The notes under the pieces: model-generated
The model's database searches: none
Seen by the model: only the letters and a program-made list of their open reading frames with translations
What the model was told of the DNA's origin: nothing
From: Anisus vortex
Lineage: Eukaryota > Mollusca > Gastropoda > Planorbidae
Direction of reading: 5' to 3'
Assembly (NCBI GenBank): GCA_949126835.1
Contig: OX421500.1
Span: 26,935,731-26,999,730, forward strand
Length of the DNA stretch: 64,000 bases
Program-made: the position numbers and the translations under genes
Shown here: positions 32,801-44,800 of the stretch, piece by piece
Position numbering within the stretch: the first letter of the stretch is position 1
Layout: each line of letters opens with the position of its first letter

Positions 32801-35800
32801 TCAAATGATACTATATAGTGGTAATATTGAATGGTACTATCTAGTGGCCATATCAAATGATACTATATAGTGGTAATATTGAATGGTACTATCTAGTGGC
32901 CATATCAAATGATACTATATAGTGGTAATATTGAATGGTACTATCTAGTGGCCATATCAAATGATACTATATAGTGGTAATATTGAATGGTACTATATAG
33001 TGGCCATATCAAATGATACTATATAGTGGTAATATTGAATGGTACTATATAGTGGCAATACCGATTAGTTCATTATGATATCAAATAGTTCTATATGGTG
33101 GTAATAACGAATACTTTTATATGTTTGTGATATTAAATAGCTGCATATAGTGGGTAAATACATTTCTTCATTATTGTGGTATTATGTAAAACTCCTCTAT
33201 AAATGTTAATATCAAAATATATCTATATAGTGGTAAAATTAATTACTACTGTAATATACAACGGAATTATTAAAACAGTTTAATTCATATAACTTTCCTT
33301 TTTTTATATTTCAGTGGAAAGAATTAATAAAATAAAGGAGCAAATTATGCTGTATATGTATTGTGGTTAGTAGTATCTTTACACGGGCTATACAGTGAAC
33401 TGAATGTCTATTGTAATTATACGTTTGTATTACAGAACTTAGTGTAGTATAAGCATGTGTATTTCTACAAGAACAAATAGTCATTTAGTTTACGTTTGAT
33501 TTCATTTCTACAGAATGTGGATGGTGCTGTTTCGTATTTATTCTGATACTTCTCTACTTCCCTTCTAAGCCAGAATTGCCACCTTCAATCTCAGCATCCA
33601 AAAAGAGGGACGATTATTGGGCAGGACTGTGGTCATTAAGAAGGTACAAATGTTATTGTCTTTGGTCATTGAGAAGGTACATATGTTATTGTCTTTGGTC
33701 ATTGAGAAGGTACATATGTTATTGTCTTTGGTCATTGAGAAGGTACATATGTTATTGTCTTTGGTCATTGAGAAGGTACATATGTTATTGTCTTTGGTCA
33801 TTGAGAAGGTACATATGTTATTGTCTTTGGTCATTGAGAAGGTACATATGTTATTGTCTTTGGTCATTGAGAAGGTACATATGTTATTGTCTTTGGTCAT
33901 TGAGAAGGTACATATGTTATTGTCTTTGGTCATTGAGAAGGTACATATGTTATTGTCTGTGGTCATTGAGAAGGTACATATGTTATTGTCTTTGGTCATT
34001 AAGAAGGTACATATGTTATTGTCTTTGGTCATTGAGAAGGTACATATGTTATTGTCTGTGGTCATTGAGAAGGTACATATGTTATTGTCTTTGGTCATTG
34101 AGAAGGTACATATGTTATTGTCTGTGGTCATTGAGAAGGTACATATGTTATTGTCTGTGGTCATTGAGAAGGTACATATGTCATTGTCTTTGGTCATTGA
34201 GAAGGTACATATGTTATTGTCTGTGGTCATTGAGAAGGTACATATGTTATTGTCTTTGGTCATTGAGAAGGTACATATGTTATTGTCTTTGGTCATTGAG
34301 AAGGTACATATGTTAATGTCTTTGGTCATTGAGAAGGTACATATGTTAATGTCTTAATGTCCTTGGTCATTGAGAAAGTGAATATGTTATTGTCTGAGCT
34401 AATTCACTGATTGTACATTAATATGTATGTAACTAAGCTTATGAACGGGCGGAAAGAGCATAAAACATACCCATATTTTGATTGTTATTACAGACTTACA
34501 AACATGATAATTGAAAAGTCTGTTTACTTAAAATATTACAGAAATCTCAACTTTGTGTTAGTCGCCATTGTTTTTGGCGTATCAACTGGAATAGTTGCCG
34601 TTTGGTTGCCATTATTGAATGTAAACTTACATCGTTATAACATCAGCGAGGTAAGTTATTCCTTGTGAAACATTAATTGTAGCAATAAATGTCAATTCAT
34701 ACAATTATTCAATTTACTAGTCTGCTCGAACATGTAATGTAAATTATAACTAGACTAATACACAAAAATACAGTTATTTTATCTCTTTTTTTTAAATTTA
34801 TGACAACCTTTTTTGCAACAATAAATAATGAACATGAAATATTTCACTTTACATTTAAATTAAATTACTTCATACTTTATAAAAAAAAAACTAAGTTATA
34901 TTTTATAAATATAAAAGTAAAGTACCCGTATGACCAAATTGATCCATTGGGCCGGTTAAGCCGCCTTTACTTTACCCCAACTAAGTTCAGGTACCCATTA
35001 GAACTGTTAGACTCATGGAAGCCCTCCAGACCCAGGAAAAAATCCTAGTCTGCACCAGGATTAGAACCCAGGAACTTCAGTACGCCAGCCCGATTTTAGA
35101 CATAATATAATCACAATCAATTGGACATTATGTGATGTTATATTAAAGCTGATTATTATATTGTTTCACTGTATACGGCAGTCTTTATATCATAGGCTGA
35201 AGCTGGTTGGATTGGATTCTATTCTACTATATCTGGAAGTATTTGTTCTGTTATTATTGCAAGGTATTACATTTGATTTTGTAGCAATAAACTAATGTGA
35301 TATAATGACTTTTATAGTGATGCATCTTTATTTTCTCTGTCTGATCTTACCTCACCCTATTGCGCTCACTCTCTCTCTCTCTCTGTCTTCTTTCTTATCT
35401 TATCTTAAACATTACAGACGCTCCTTCTATAAAGAAGATTATTGCGCCCTACGCTCATCCGTGGTCTGATTCTAGTCTTGCATCTTTATTAATGTTTTGA
35501 AATAATGTTAAGCTAGGCCTACTAGTTTTCCTGGTTTGTTCAGGTAACCCATTTTATGCCCGAATGCCACTCGGGAAGAAAGAGTACATATATGTATTGG
35601 TTCTCACATAAGGGTTTTTCTCTCTCTCTCAATAGTTATATTTCTTGCTACTCCTACCCCTCCTTTACTCTTTCTCTCCCTCTGTCTCTTTTTCTCTGAT
35701 TGACCCAGTTCCCGACAGCTTAAAATCCTATCTTGATCATAGATTCGTTGCCGATGGCAACACTTTCTATCAAATTCTCAGCCCCAGCCCACCCATATCA

Positions 35801-38800
35801 AAAAGTTAGTGCTTCCTGTTTTTCAATTGGAGATTTGGATGAAATATAGTTTTATATTTTATGTAATATTTAGTCTAAAAATAATTAATAATTTATTAAT
35901 ATAATTATTTTATTAAACAAAACGTTTATGTTAAATATTATAATCAATAAATACAAGTATACAACCAGCTCCCTATTTTCCCCAAACAAATATTTCAAAT
36001 CATGTATACCTTTTGTTTGCATTTTGGGTTTTTTTTTTTTTTTGGTCAACGATAGAATTTAACCCAATATTTAACCCAATATTTAACCCAATATTTAACT
36101 CAATATTTAACCCAATATTTAACCCAATATTTAACCCAATATTTAACCCAATATTTAACCCAATATTTAACCCAATATTTAACCCAATATTTAACCCAAT
36201 ATTTAACCCAATATTTAACCCAATATTTAACCCAATATTTAACCCAATATTTAACCCAATATTTAACCCAATATTTAACCCAATATTTAACCTAATATTT
36301 AACCCAATATTTAACCCAATATTTAACCCAATATTTAACCCAATATTTAACCCAATATTTAACCCAATATTTAACTCAATATTTAACCCAATATTTAACC
36401 CAATATTTAACCCAATATTTAACCCAATATTTAACCCAATATTTAACCCAATATTTAACCCAATATTTAACCCAATATTTAACCCAATATTTAACCCAAT
36501 ATTTAACCCAATATTTAACCCAATATTATTTTCTTCAATATTATCTTGAAAAGAAGAAAAAGTATAGTAATCATTGTTTCTAAAATAAATAAAAAAAATA
36601 AAAATAAAAATTCAATTTTTGGGGGATTGAGGTGAAGCTAAAAAAATAAATAAAAAAATTGTTAGAACGTGTTGTCATCAAGTATATGTGCCGGTTTAAA
36701 CTTGATAGAATTACGGGAAGTGGATCAGTCAGCCGTCCGAAGATTTCACCAGAGAAAGGCAAACAAAAGCGAAGTTACAATACAGTTTTTAAAAACGAGA
36801 ATTAAACATGAAATCTTAGTTTTGAAAATGTGTTTGTTTAATTTGGATAGTTTAGTGGTATTGTTAATAGTTCTTACAAAGGTGAAATGTAGCGATATAA
36901 CGAATTTGAGAGTAAACACGTCTATGTTTATATTTGTTTTTATACAATACAAGAAATCAGTTTGTGAAGTTGGTTAAGATCGTCATTTGTTTTATGCGGT
37001 ATCAAAAAGGCATTGTGTGTCTACTTATAAATACATAGTCAGAGCTTGATCACCTCATTATTGATTCAAGACTAACAATTCAGTGATTATAGTGGTCACC
37101 TTATTATTGCTTCAAGACTAACAATTCAGTGATTATAGTGGTCACCTTATTAATACTTCAAGACTAACAATTCAGTGATTATAGTGGTCACCTTATAAAT
37201 ACTTCAAGACTAACAATTCAGTGATTATAGTGGTCACCTTATAAATACTTCAAGACTAACAATTCAGTGATTATAGTGGTCACCTTATTAATACTTCAAG
37301 ACTAACAATTCAGTGATTATAGTGGTCATCTTATTATTGCTTCAAGACTAACAATTCAGTGATTATAGTGGTCATCTTATTATTGCTTCAAGACTAACAA
37401 TTCAGTGATTATAGTGGTCATCTTATTATTGCTTCAAGACTAACAATTCAGTGATTATAGTGGTCATCTTATTATTGCTTCAAGACTAACAATTCAGTGA
37501 TTATAGTGGTCATCTTATTATTGCTTCAAGACTAACAATTCAGTGATTATAGTGGTCACCTTATAAATACTTCAAGACTAACAATTCAGTGATTATAGTG
37601 GTCACCTTATTAATACTTCAAGACTAACAATTCAGTGATTATAGTGGTCATCTTATTATTGCTTCAAGACTAACAATTCAGTGATTATAGTGGTCATCTT
37701 ATTATTGCTTCAAGACTAACAATTCAGTGATTATAGTGGTCATCTTATTATTGCTTCAAGACTAACAATTCAGTGATTATAGTGGTCATCTTATTAATGC
37801 TTCAAGACTAACAATTCAGTGATTATAGTGGTCATCTTATTATTGCTTCAAGACTAACAATTCAGTGATTATAGTGGTCATCTTATTAATGCTTCAAGAC
37901 TAACAATTCAGTGATTATAGTGGTCATCTTATTAATGCTTCAAGACTAACAATTCAGTGATTATAGTGGTCATCTTATTAATGCTTCAAGACTAACAATT
38001 CAGTGATTATAGTGGTCATCTTATTAATGCTTCAAGACTAACAATTCAGTGATTATAGTGGTCATCTTATTAATGCTTCAAGACTAACAATTCAGTGATT
38101 ATAGTGGTCATCTTATTATTGCTTCAAGACTAACAATTCAGTGATTATAGTGGTCACCTTATAAATACTTCAAGACTAACAATTCAGTGATTATAGTGGT
38201 CATCTTATTAATGCTTCAAGACTAACAATTCAGTGATTATAGTGGTCATCTTATTATTGCTTCAAGACTAACAATTCAGTGATTATAGTGGTCACCTTAT
38301 TAATGCTTCAAGACTAACAATTCAGTGATTATAGTGGTCACCTTATTAATGCTTCAAGACTAACAATTCAGTGATTATAGTGGTCATCTTATTAATGCTT
38401 CAAGACTAACAATTCAGTGATTATAGTGGTCATCTTATTAATGCTTCAAGACTAACAATTCAGTGATTATAGTGGTCATCTTATTAATGCTTCAAGACTA
38501 ACAATTCAGTGATTATAGTGGTCACCTTATTAATGCTTCAAGACTAACAATTCAGTGATTATAGCATCCATCATGGGTTCCATCAGCGCCACTTCTACAG
38601 TTGAGACGTCTAGGTACATTGTGTTCGGTTCTAACACTCTGCAAACAGTTCTAAATATTCAGGACAAGAGAGAAATAGTAGCTTAGGCAGGGGGGGGGGC
38701 GCTCCCCCTACGACCATTTTGGAAAAAAAAGGGCCTTTTCGGTAAGAAATAATTTAATAATTTTAACAAGCCATGAAGCACAATTTATAATGTTTCTAAT

Positions 38801-41800
38801 TTTTTTTTTCAATTTAAATTGCATTTCAACAATTTAATTTGTTACAATATGATTAATGAACCTTGTTAGATCTAGCTAATTTTAGTTTAATTTGATACGA
38901 AGTGAAGGTCATACTATAATGCAGGAGTCGGTCATCTTTTGCTAATGGTGTGCCAAGCTAGGATTTTTAAATCATTCAGCGTGCCAGCAGCCTCAAAGTC
39001 AACCTGCTCTATTATACTTGTTTTCTTTTAAGACAAGTAAGTAATTTAAATCCGTAGCTAGACAAAGGCCAAAAGCAAAGTAACTCTATAGAGAAAATCG
39101 TTAAAGCGTTTTATATTTAATTGTTAAAATAATGTATCATCCTTTTTATTAGCATTTATTATTTGTACCAAATAAAAAATTATATAACCAAACTTTCACT
39201 TTTATGGTAACTATTTTGTAAAGGTTATCATTTAGTTGTCAAGATGCATATCTATCAACTGCTAATATTGATTACAATATTTTCTTATCAGTTGAACTGT
39301 GATATTCTTTATTTAAATCAATTCCAGTTCAAAGACATACGTTACATTAATCCCATTGTCCTTTAGCAGAATTGATACAAAGTAATCATACAAACTGGGT
39401 AGTTAATTTAATGTTTATAAAATATGCATATATTATATTTGTCATATAATATTTATATAATTTTTTACTACTTTTTGACAGTCTGGTCATTATAAAACTT
39501 TAAGTTGTACATTATTTAGTCTTTTATAAAATAAAATTTAAAACATAATATTAGAAATATTAGCGGAAATAAAAGTAGCTAATTATCTCCCTTTATTTAA
39601 ATAAAGATTCTAAGTTTGATTAAATAGTAAACAAACAAGTTATGTTTTGTAATATAACAAATATTACTTACTATTATTTCTTTACATAAACTAGCGTTGT
39701 GGTATTTATTACAAGATTTAATTATTAGAGGTATGAAATTAATTTACGTTAAACAGGTGTAAGTAAACATTTCCTGCATTAATTATTTGTCCTTTCAACC
39801 TTGAGGAGTTTATCTCTTAAACAATTTGGCACATCTCGATGCCCATTTCATTAAAGGTTTAAAATTCAACTGGCTACATTTTAAAATCGCCAATATTCCT
39901 ACACTTAATAAAAAAATGTTTATACATCTAAGAAAGTCGTAGTAAGATTAAGTAAGATTAAGCCAGTTATTCTTGATTAGGTATGAAAAAATCATTTTGA
40001 AAGTCTTGAAAATCCGCTTTGAGTGCTTCGATGTGCTTCTGAAAAAGCCCAACTACCTATTTTAATTAATGCTTTTGTTAAGGGAAGCACATATAGTTAA
40101 ATGTTGTGAAATTGATTTCACTCAATATAAATATTACTGGAAAATATAGTTGTTTTTGTTTTCATCAATAATAAAACACCTCTTGGAGATCTCTCGCGAC
40201 CCCTGCTCTAGTGGATACCAGGTCATAAGCAGGAACTTAGAGTGGACAGGAACGGCCAACCGTTTGTGCCTAACTTTTACGGTGATGTATCAGTGGTGCG
40301 TGGACACAGCAGAGTTAGTTCTCCGAGCCCCAAAAGAGTAATCTCGCTCGCATTCTCAAAAAAAAGGTGGGGTTCAAGTCTTCGGCGTGCCCTGGTGTGG
40401 CTGGATCCCGGACAGAGTTTTAAACTCACTTCTAATGCGTTACGCCCCGGCTCTAGAGCTTCGGCTCGTCCGGGTTTTGAGACTTTTATCAAGGTGTACT
40501 CACCGAAAAGTAATAATGTGACTTTCTCCTTCTCGGCCGTATACGTGTAGTGATCGAAAACTTGGTTACATTAACTTTGCAACAAATAAAAAGATACCCA
40601 CAGAATTTAAAAGAAAGAAGAAAATAAAAGAAATTACTTCTTTTTAAGAAATTCCGTTTGTTACGGATACAACCGTCGAACGTGGTGTTTTAACAGCTGA
40701 GAGGAAATAGTGAGAAAAGAATAGTGGATTCCTATAACGTATCATAGAGACATTGTTATGTAATTGACACATAGATACAGTAGATAAAATTGTTGAAACT
40801 CTTTTTTTTTTAAACTTTAAAAATCTCTATATTGGCGATTTATCTCGTCTTTCAAAATTAAAACGAAGAAGAATTCAGTCCTAGAGAAGCATTCGCATTT
40901 ATTCTATAAATACTTTCGACACCAGATGCTGATCTCGAAAATGAGCAGTAGATGCAATCAATTTAGCAGAAATTCCCATCACTAATAGTTGCTAGTAAAA
41001 ATCGTGGATGGTTAAAAAAAATACTGCACTATTATGCAATGTGTGTATCCTGAGGCACAGCGTTGATACGTAAAAATTCTTAGTTCTTCTATTAATCTGG
41101 AAAAATTGCTAATACAAAGGGGCCTTTTTCCTAAAAGTACGCTCCCCTTAGCGTCAAACCTGGCTTCGCCACTGGAAAGAAAACGTTCATAAAAAAATCT
41201 CAAATTCTTTCTCATCTGCGACCCGCTCAACTTTATTTTAACTGTTACGTCCCTTTGATTGATAACTAACACTGTCTCTAACTGAAGTTTGTTGAATGTA
41301 TTTTTTGTTCTTTGGTTTTAATACAAAATTATGCTTCTAGCATTAGCTTTTGATTCTTCTCTTATATGTCACAGAATCTCAATCTATACAGAATACTATT
41401 GTGTATTTAGGAGCAGTTTTGCAGTTTTGGAAGCAGTTAATTAAGCAAGGGCATTTTTTGTGAGGAAATCGAGATTGTCACATTCGTACTGATCCTATAC
41501 AATTCTATACATAATACTATTGCGTCCTATGATTATCTTATATGTTACAGAAGTTCTTTTTTTTTAACAGAATAATATTGCGTCTTACGCTTATCTTATA
41601 TTTCACAGATACTTTTTCTATAATGAATACTATTGCAACCTACGCTTATCCTAAATGCTACAGAAGTTGTTTTTTACTGACAAATATTGCATCCTACCGT
41701 GCTTTGAGTCATGTCTTAAATTTTGATAAGGGTTAAAAAAATTTTTATTTGTTATTTTCGACAAGTTCACCTAACCTCTTCCATCCCGCAATACCACTGC

Positions 41801-44800
41801 TGAAAATGCTTATGAATGTGTACTTGTATATATAAATAGATTCGTGAATTTCTAAATAATCTATTTTAATGTTTTGCTGTATTTTAAAATTGGATTGTAT
41901 GTAATGTTTGATATTTTTATTTTAAATTTGCTTTAAAAACATTAGCCTAATTTATGAAAAATTTCTACATTTTAATAGAAACCTATACTATTGAATTATT
42001 AGTAGGTTTTGATTATTCATATCAACGGATTTAAGGAAACTCTATCCAATATAGTGTTCTTAACACAAGTGAATAATTCAGCATTTCCATCTTGAATAGG
42101 ATTCTAAATATGGACGAAGTTGTGAGAGATTTTTTTTTATCTTAAGTACTGTCATAGAAATGTTGCTTAAATCTATTCTTGATCTATACAAAGTTAATTT
42201 AAAAATATACATTTTATCCACTATTGTAGGGCGTACTTCGGAGCCTATTGTAGGAGCATAAAACAAGGGCCTTTTGCGGTTCTTGGAGCAGTGTTGAGCA
42301 TAATATTGTGCAGTTTTGGGAGCAGTGTTATGCAGAGTCTTTTGCAATTTTTGGAGCAGTGCTAAGCAGAGCATTTTGCAGTTTTGGGAGCAGTTAAGCA
42401 GGGGCTTTTTTGATAGGAAATTGAGAATGTCACACTCCTACAGATTCAAGCTTCAAAATTATTTATTATATTTTATTCTGCAAGGTACATAAAAAAAAGT
42501 AAAAAAAAGTAAAGTATTCCGTCGGACAAAATTGATTTATAGGGCTGGAAGGCTGGTGAAGCATCGTTCACCAGTTTCCGTGGCCACGGCATACTAGGTG
42601 ATTGTGTGGTCAGCACTATGCACATCCGCCTTTATACTTTATCCCAACTAAGGTCAGGTACCCATAAGAGCTGGGTAGACTCAAGTATAAAAACGTGCAT
42701 TTAAAATGCGAGAATAAGTTTCATGTAAAAACGTAAAACGCAATAACCATCTGTAAAGAATTTATTAGAAGGAGCATCTTTAACATATACGATAAGTTAA
42801 GATATACACATTATATCATGATAATATGTGTACATTTCTGAATTATACTGTTTCAAAAAAGAATAAGAATAATAATCTCTTATATTATATTTTAGTTTCT
42901 AAAATATTTCAATGCATATACTAACTTTAAAATTTACTTAAATAATTAGATTTGCAGACATATTTGCTCAACGTATCAAGATGTACATTATCATTTTTTT
43001 CTCAATTGGCGCCCTGTGTTTTACTCTATTTGCACTCATGTTAATTGGCAAAATAGAATTTTCCAGTGGTAAGCATTTTTTCTAAATATATAAATTATGT
43101 TCTTGTCTAGTTTAATGTCATAGTGACAATTGTGACCATCGTTAACACTGAAGGTTTCACGCGGTAGACTAGCACGTGGAATTACCACTCTTGATTTGAA
43201 GACAAAAATGTGTCCCGTCGGCCTGGAGTGTGTTCCTGTGTCTATCCAGCTCTGATAAGGAACGCAGAGGCGGCCGGAATAGATCTTAAGTTTTTATCAA
43301 CATAGTTTTGTGGGTTGTTTTTTGGTAGCATGTCGAGCATAATATGGCATCAAGGAATCTTCACAATGTCACCATAACCTGGACTATATAAATTAATTGC
43401 AAGAATAAGTCTTCTAACTGGGCCCCTAGAGTCTCGAGAGAGAAAAACAACAACTAAAATATAAGAAAAGGAATTGATGTAAAATCTAGTCAAATTATGT
43501 AATAGTGGAGATAATAAAGTGACGTCCAATCCACACAATTCTCGTCTATCACTATTAATTTATAATTTCGAAGCCCACTAGAGAATAAATGTATATGTAT
43601 TATAGATAACTAGATAGATAGAGCAAGAATCAAGAAGGTTTAAACATAACTTGATTTACATATATAATAAAAATAACATATAATCATATTCCATATTCTC
43701 TAGTTTCTATTATTATTGCAACTAAAAAGTTTGTTTTGTTGATGCCATTCATTGATAACATCAATAAATTAAAGAATTAAAATTCCTACTTTCAGCATTG
43801 TTATACTTCACAATTATTGGCGGCGTTAGTGTTATCAATTGCTCAGCTCCCTTGCTGTATGAATTCAGCTGTGAACTGGCGTATCCCACAAGTGAGGAGG
43901 CGGCCAATGGAATTTTAGCTTTGCTCAACAACGTCGGGGGAGTTATATTCTTGGTGATTTTTGCCTTCCCTGATGTCGGTGAGTGCTATAGTGAAGTGGT
44001 GAATGCAGTAGTGAAGTGGTGAATGCAGTAGTGAAGTGGTGAATGCAGTAGAGAAGTGGTGAATGCAGTAGTGAAGTGGTGAATACTGTAGTGAAGTTGT
44101 GAATGCTGTAATGAAGTTGTGAATGCAGTAGCGAAGTGGTGAATGCAGTAGTGAGGTGGTAAATGCTGTAGTAAAGTGGTGAATGCAGAAGCGAAGTGGT
44201 GAATGCAGTAGAGAAGTGGTGAATGCAGTAGTGAAGTGGTGAATGCAGTAGAGAAGTGGTGAATGCAGTAGTGAAGTGGTAAATACTGTAGTGAAGTTGT
44301 GAATGCTGTAATGAAGTTGTGAATGCAGTAGCGAAGTGGTGAATGCAGTAGTGAGGTGGTAAATGCTGTAGTAAAGTGGTGAATGCAGTAGCAAAGTGGT
44401 GAATGCAGTAGAGAAGTGGTGAATGCAGTAGTGAAGTGGTGAACACTGTAGTGAAGTGTTGAATGCTGTAATGAAGTGGTGAATGCTGTAATGAAGTGGT
44501 GAATGTAGCAGTGAAATGGTAAATGTAGTAGTGAAGTGGTGAATGCAGCAGTGAAGTGTTGAATGTAGTAGTGAAGTGTTGAATGCAGCAGTAAAGTGTT
44601 AAATGCAGTAGTGAAGTGTTGAATGTAGTAGTGAAGTGTTGAATGTAGTAGTGAAGTGGTGAATGCAGTAGTGAAGTGATGAATGCAGCAGTGAAATGTT
44701 GAATGCAGTATTGAAGTGTTGAATGTAGTAGTGAAGTGTTGAATGTAGTAGTTAAGTGTAGAATGTAGTAGTGAAGTGTTGAATCTAGTAGTGAAGTGTT

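Larger units (their letters stand above)
38680..41178 (-). mobile_element. DNA transposon remnant interrupted by a hAT element
   Basis: The right part (40870-41178) ends CCTGGCTTCGCCACTG and matches 24226-24525 in reverse. The left limit may be the GCGCTCCCCCTACG stretch at 38700. It is broken by the element at 38922-40205 and by a GC-rich piece at 40214-40550. No transposase frame. Confidence 0.5.

Noticed and set aside
33565..34357. Repeat proteins on both strands over the 33-bp array
   Set aside because: The period is a multiple of three, so several frames stay open by construction. Only the plus frame continuous with exon 9 has biological context.
36052..36523. Interstitial telomeric repeat
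   Set aside because: AACCC occurs, but the unit is AACCCAATATTT, not the metazoan TTAGGG/CCCTAA repeat.
36013..36549. 178-residue Asn-Pro-Ile-Phe repeat protein
   Set aside because: It is a 12-bp satellite read in frame inside an intron; no start context or splice support.
37059..38565. CRISPR-like array
   Set aside because: Repeats are contiguous with no unique spacers, and the context is a eukaryotic intron.
43915..44446. His/Ser/Thr-rich minus-strand ORFs
   Set aside because: Antisense translation of the 20-bp array after exon 13.
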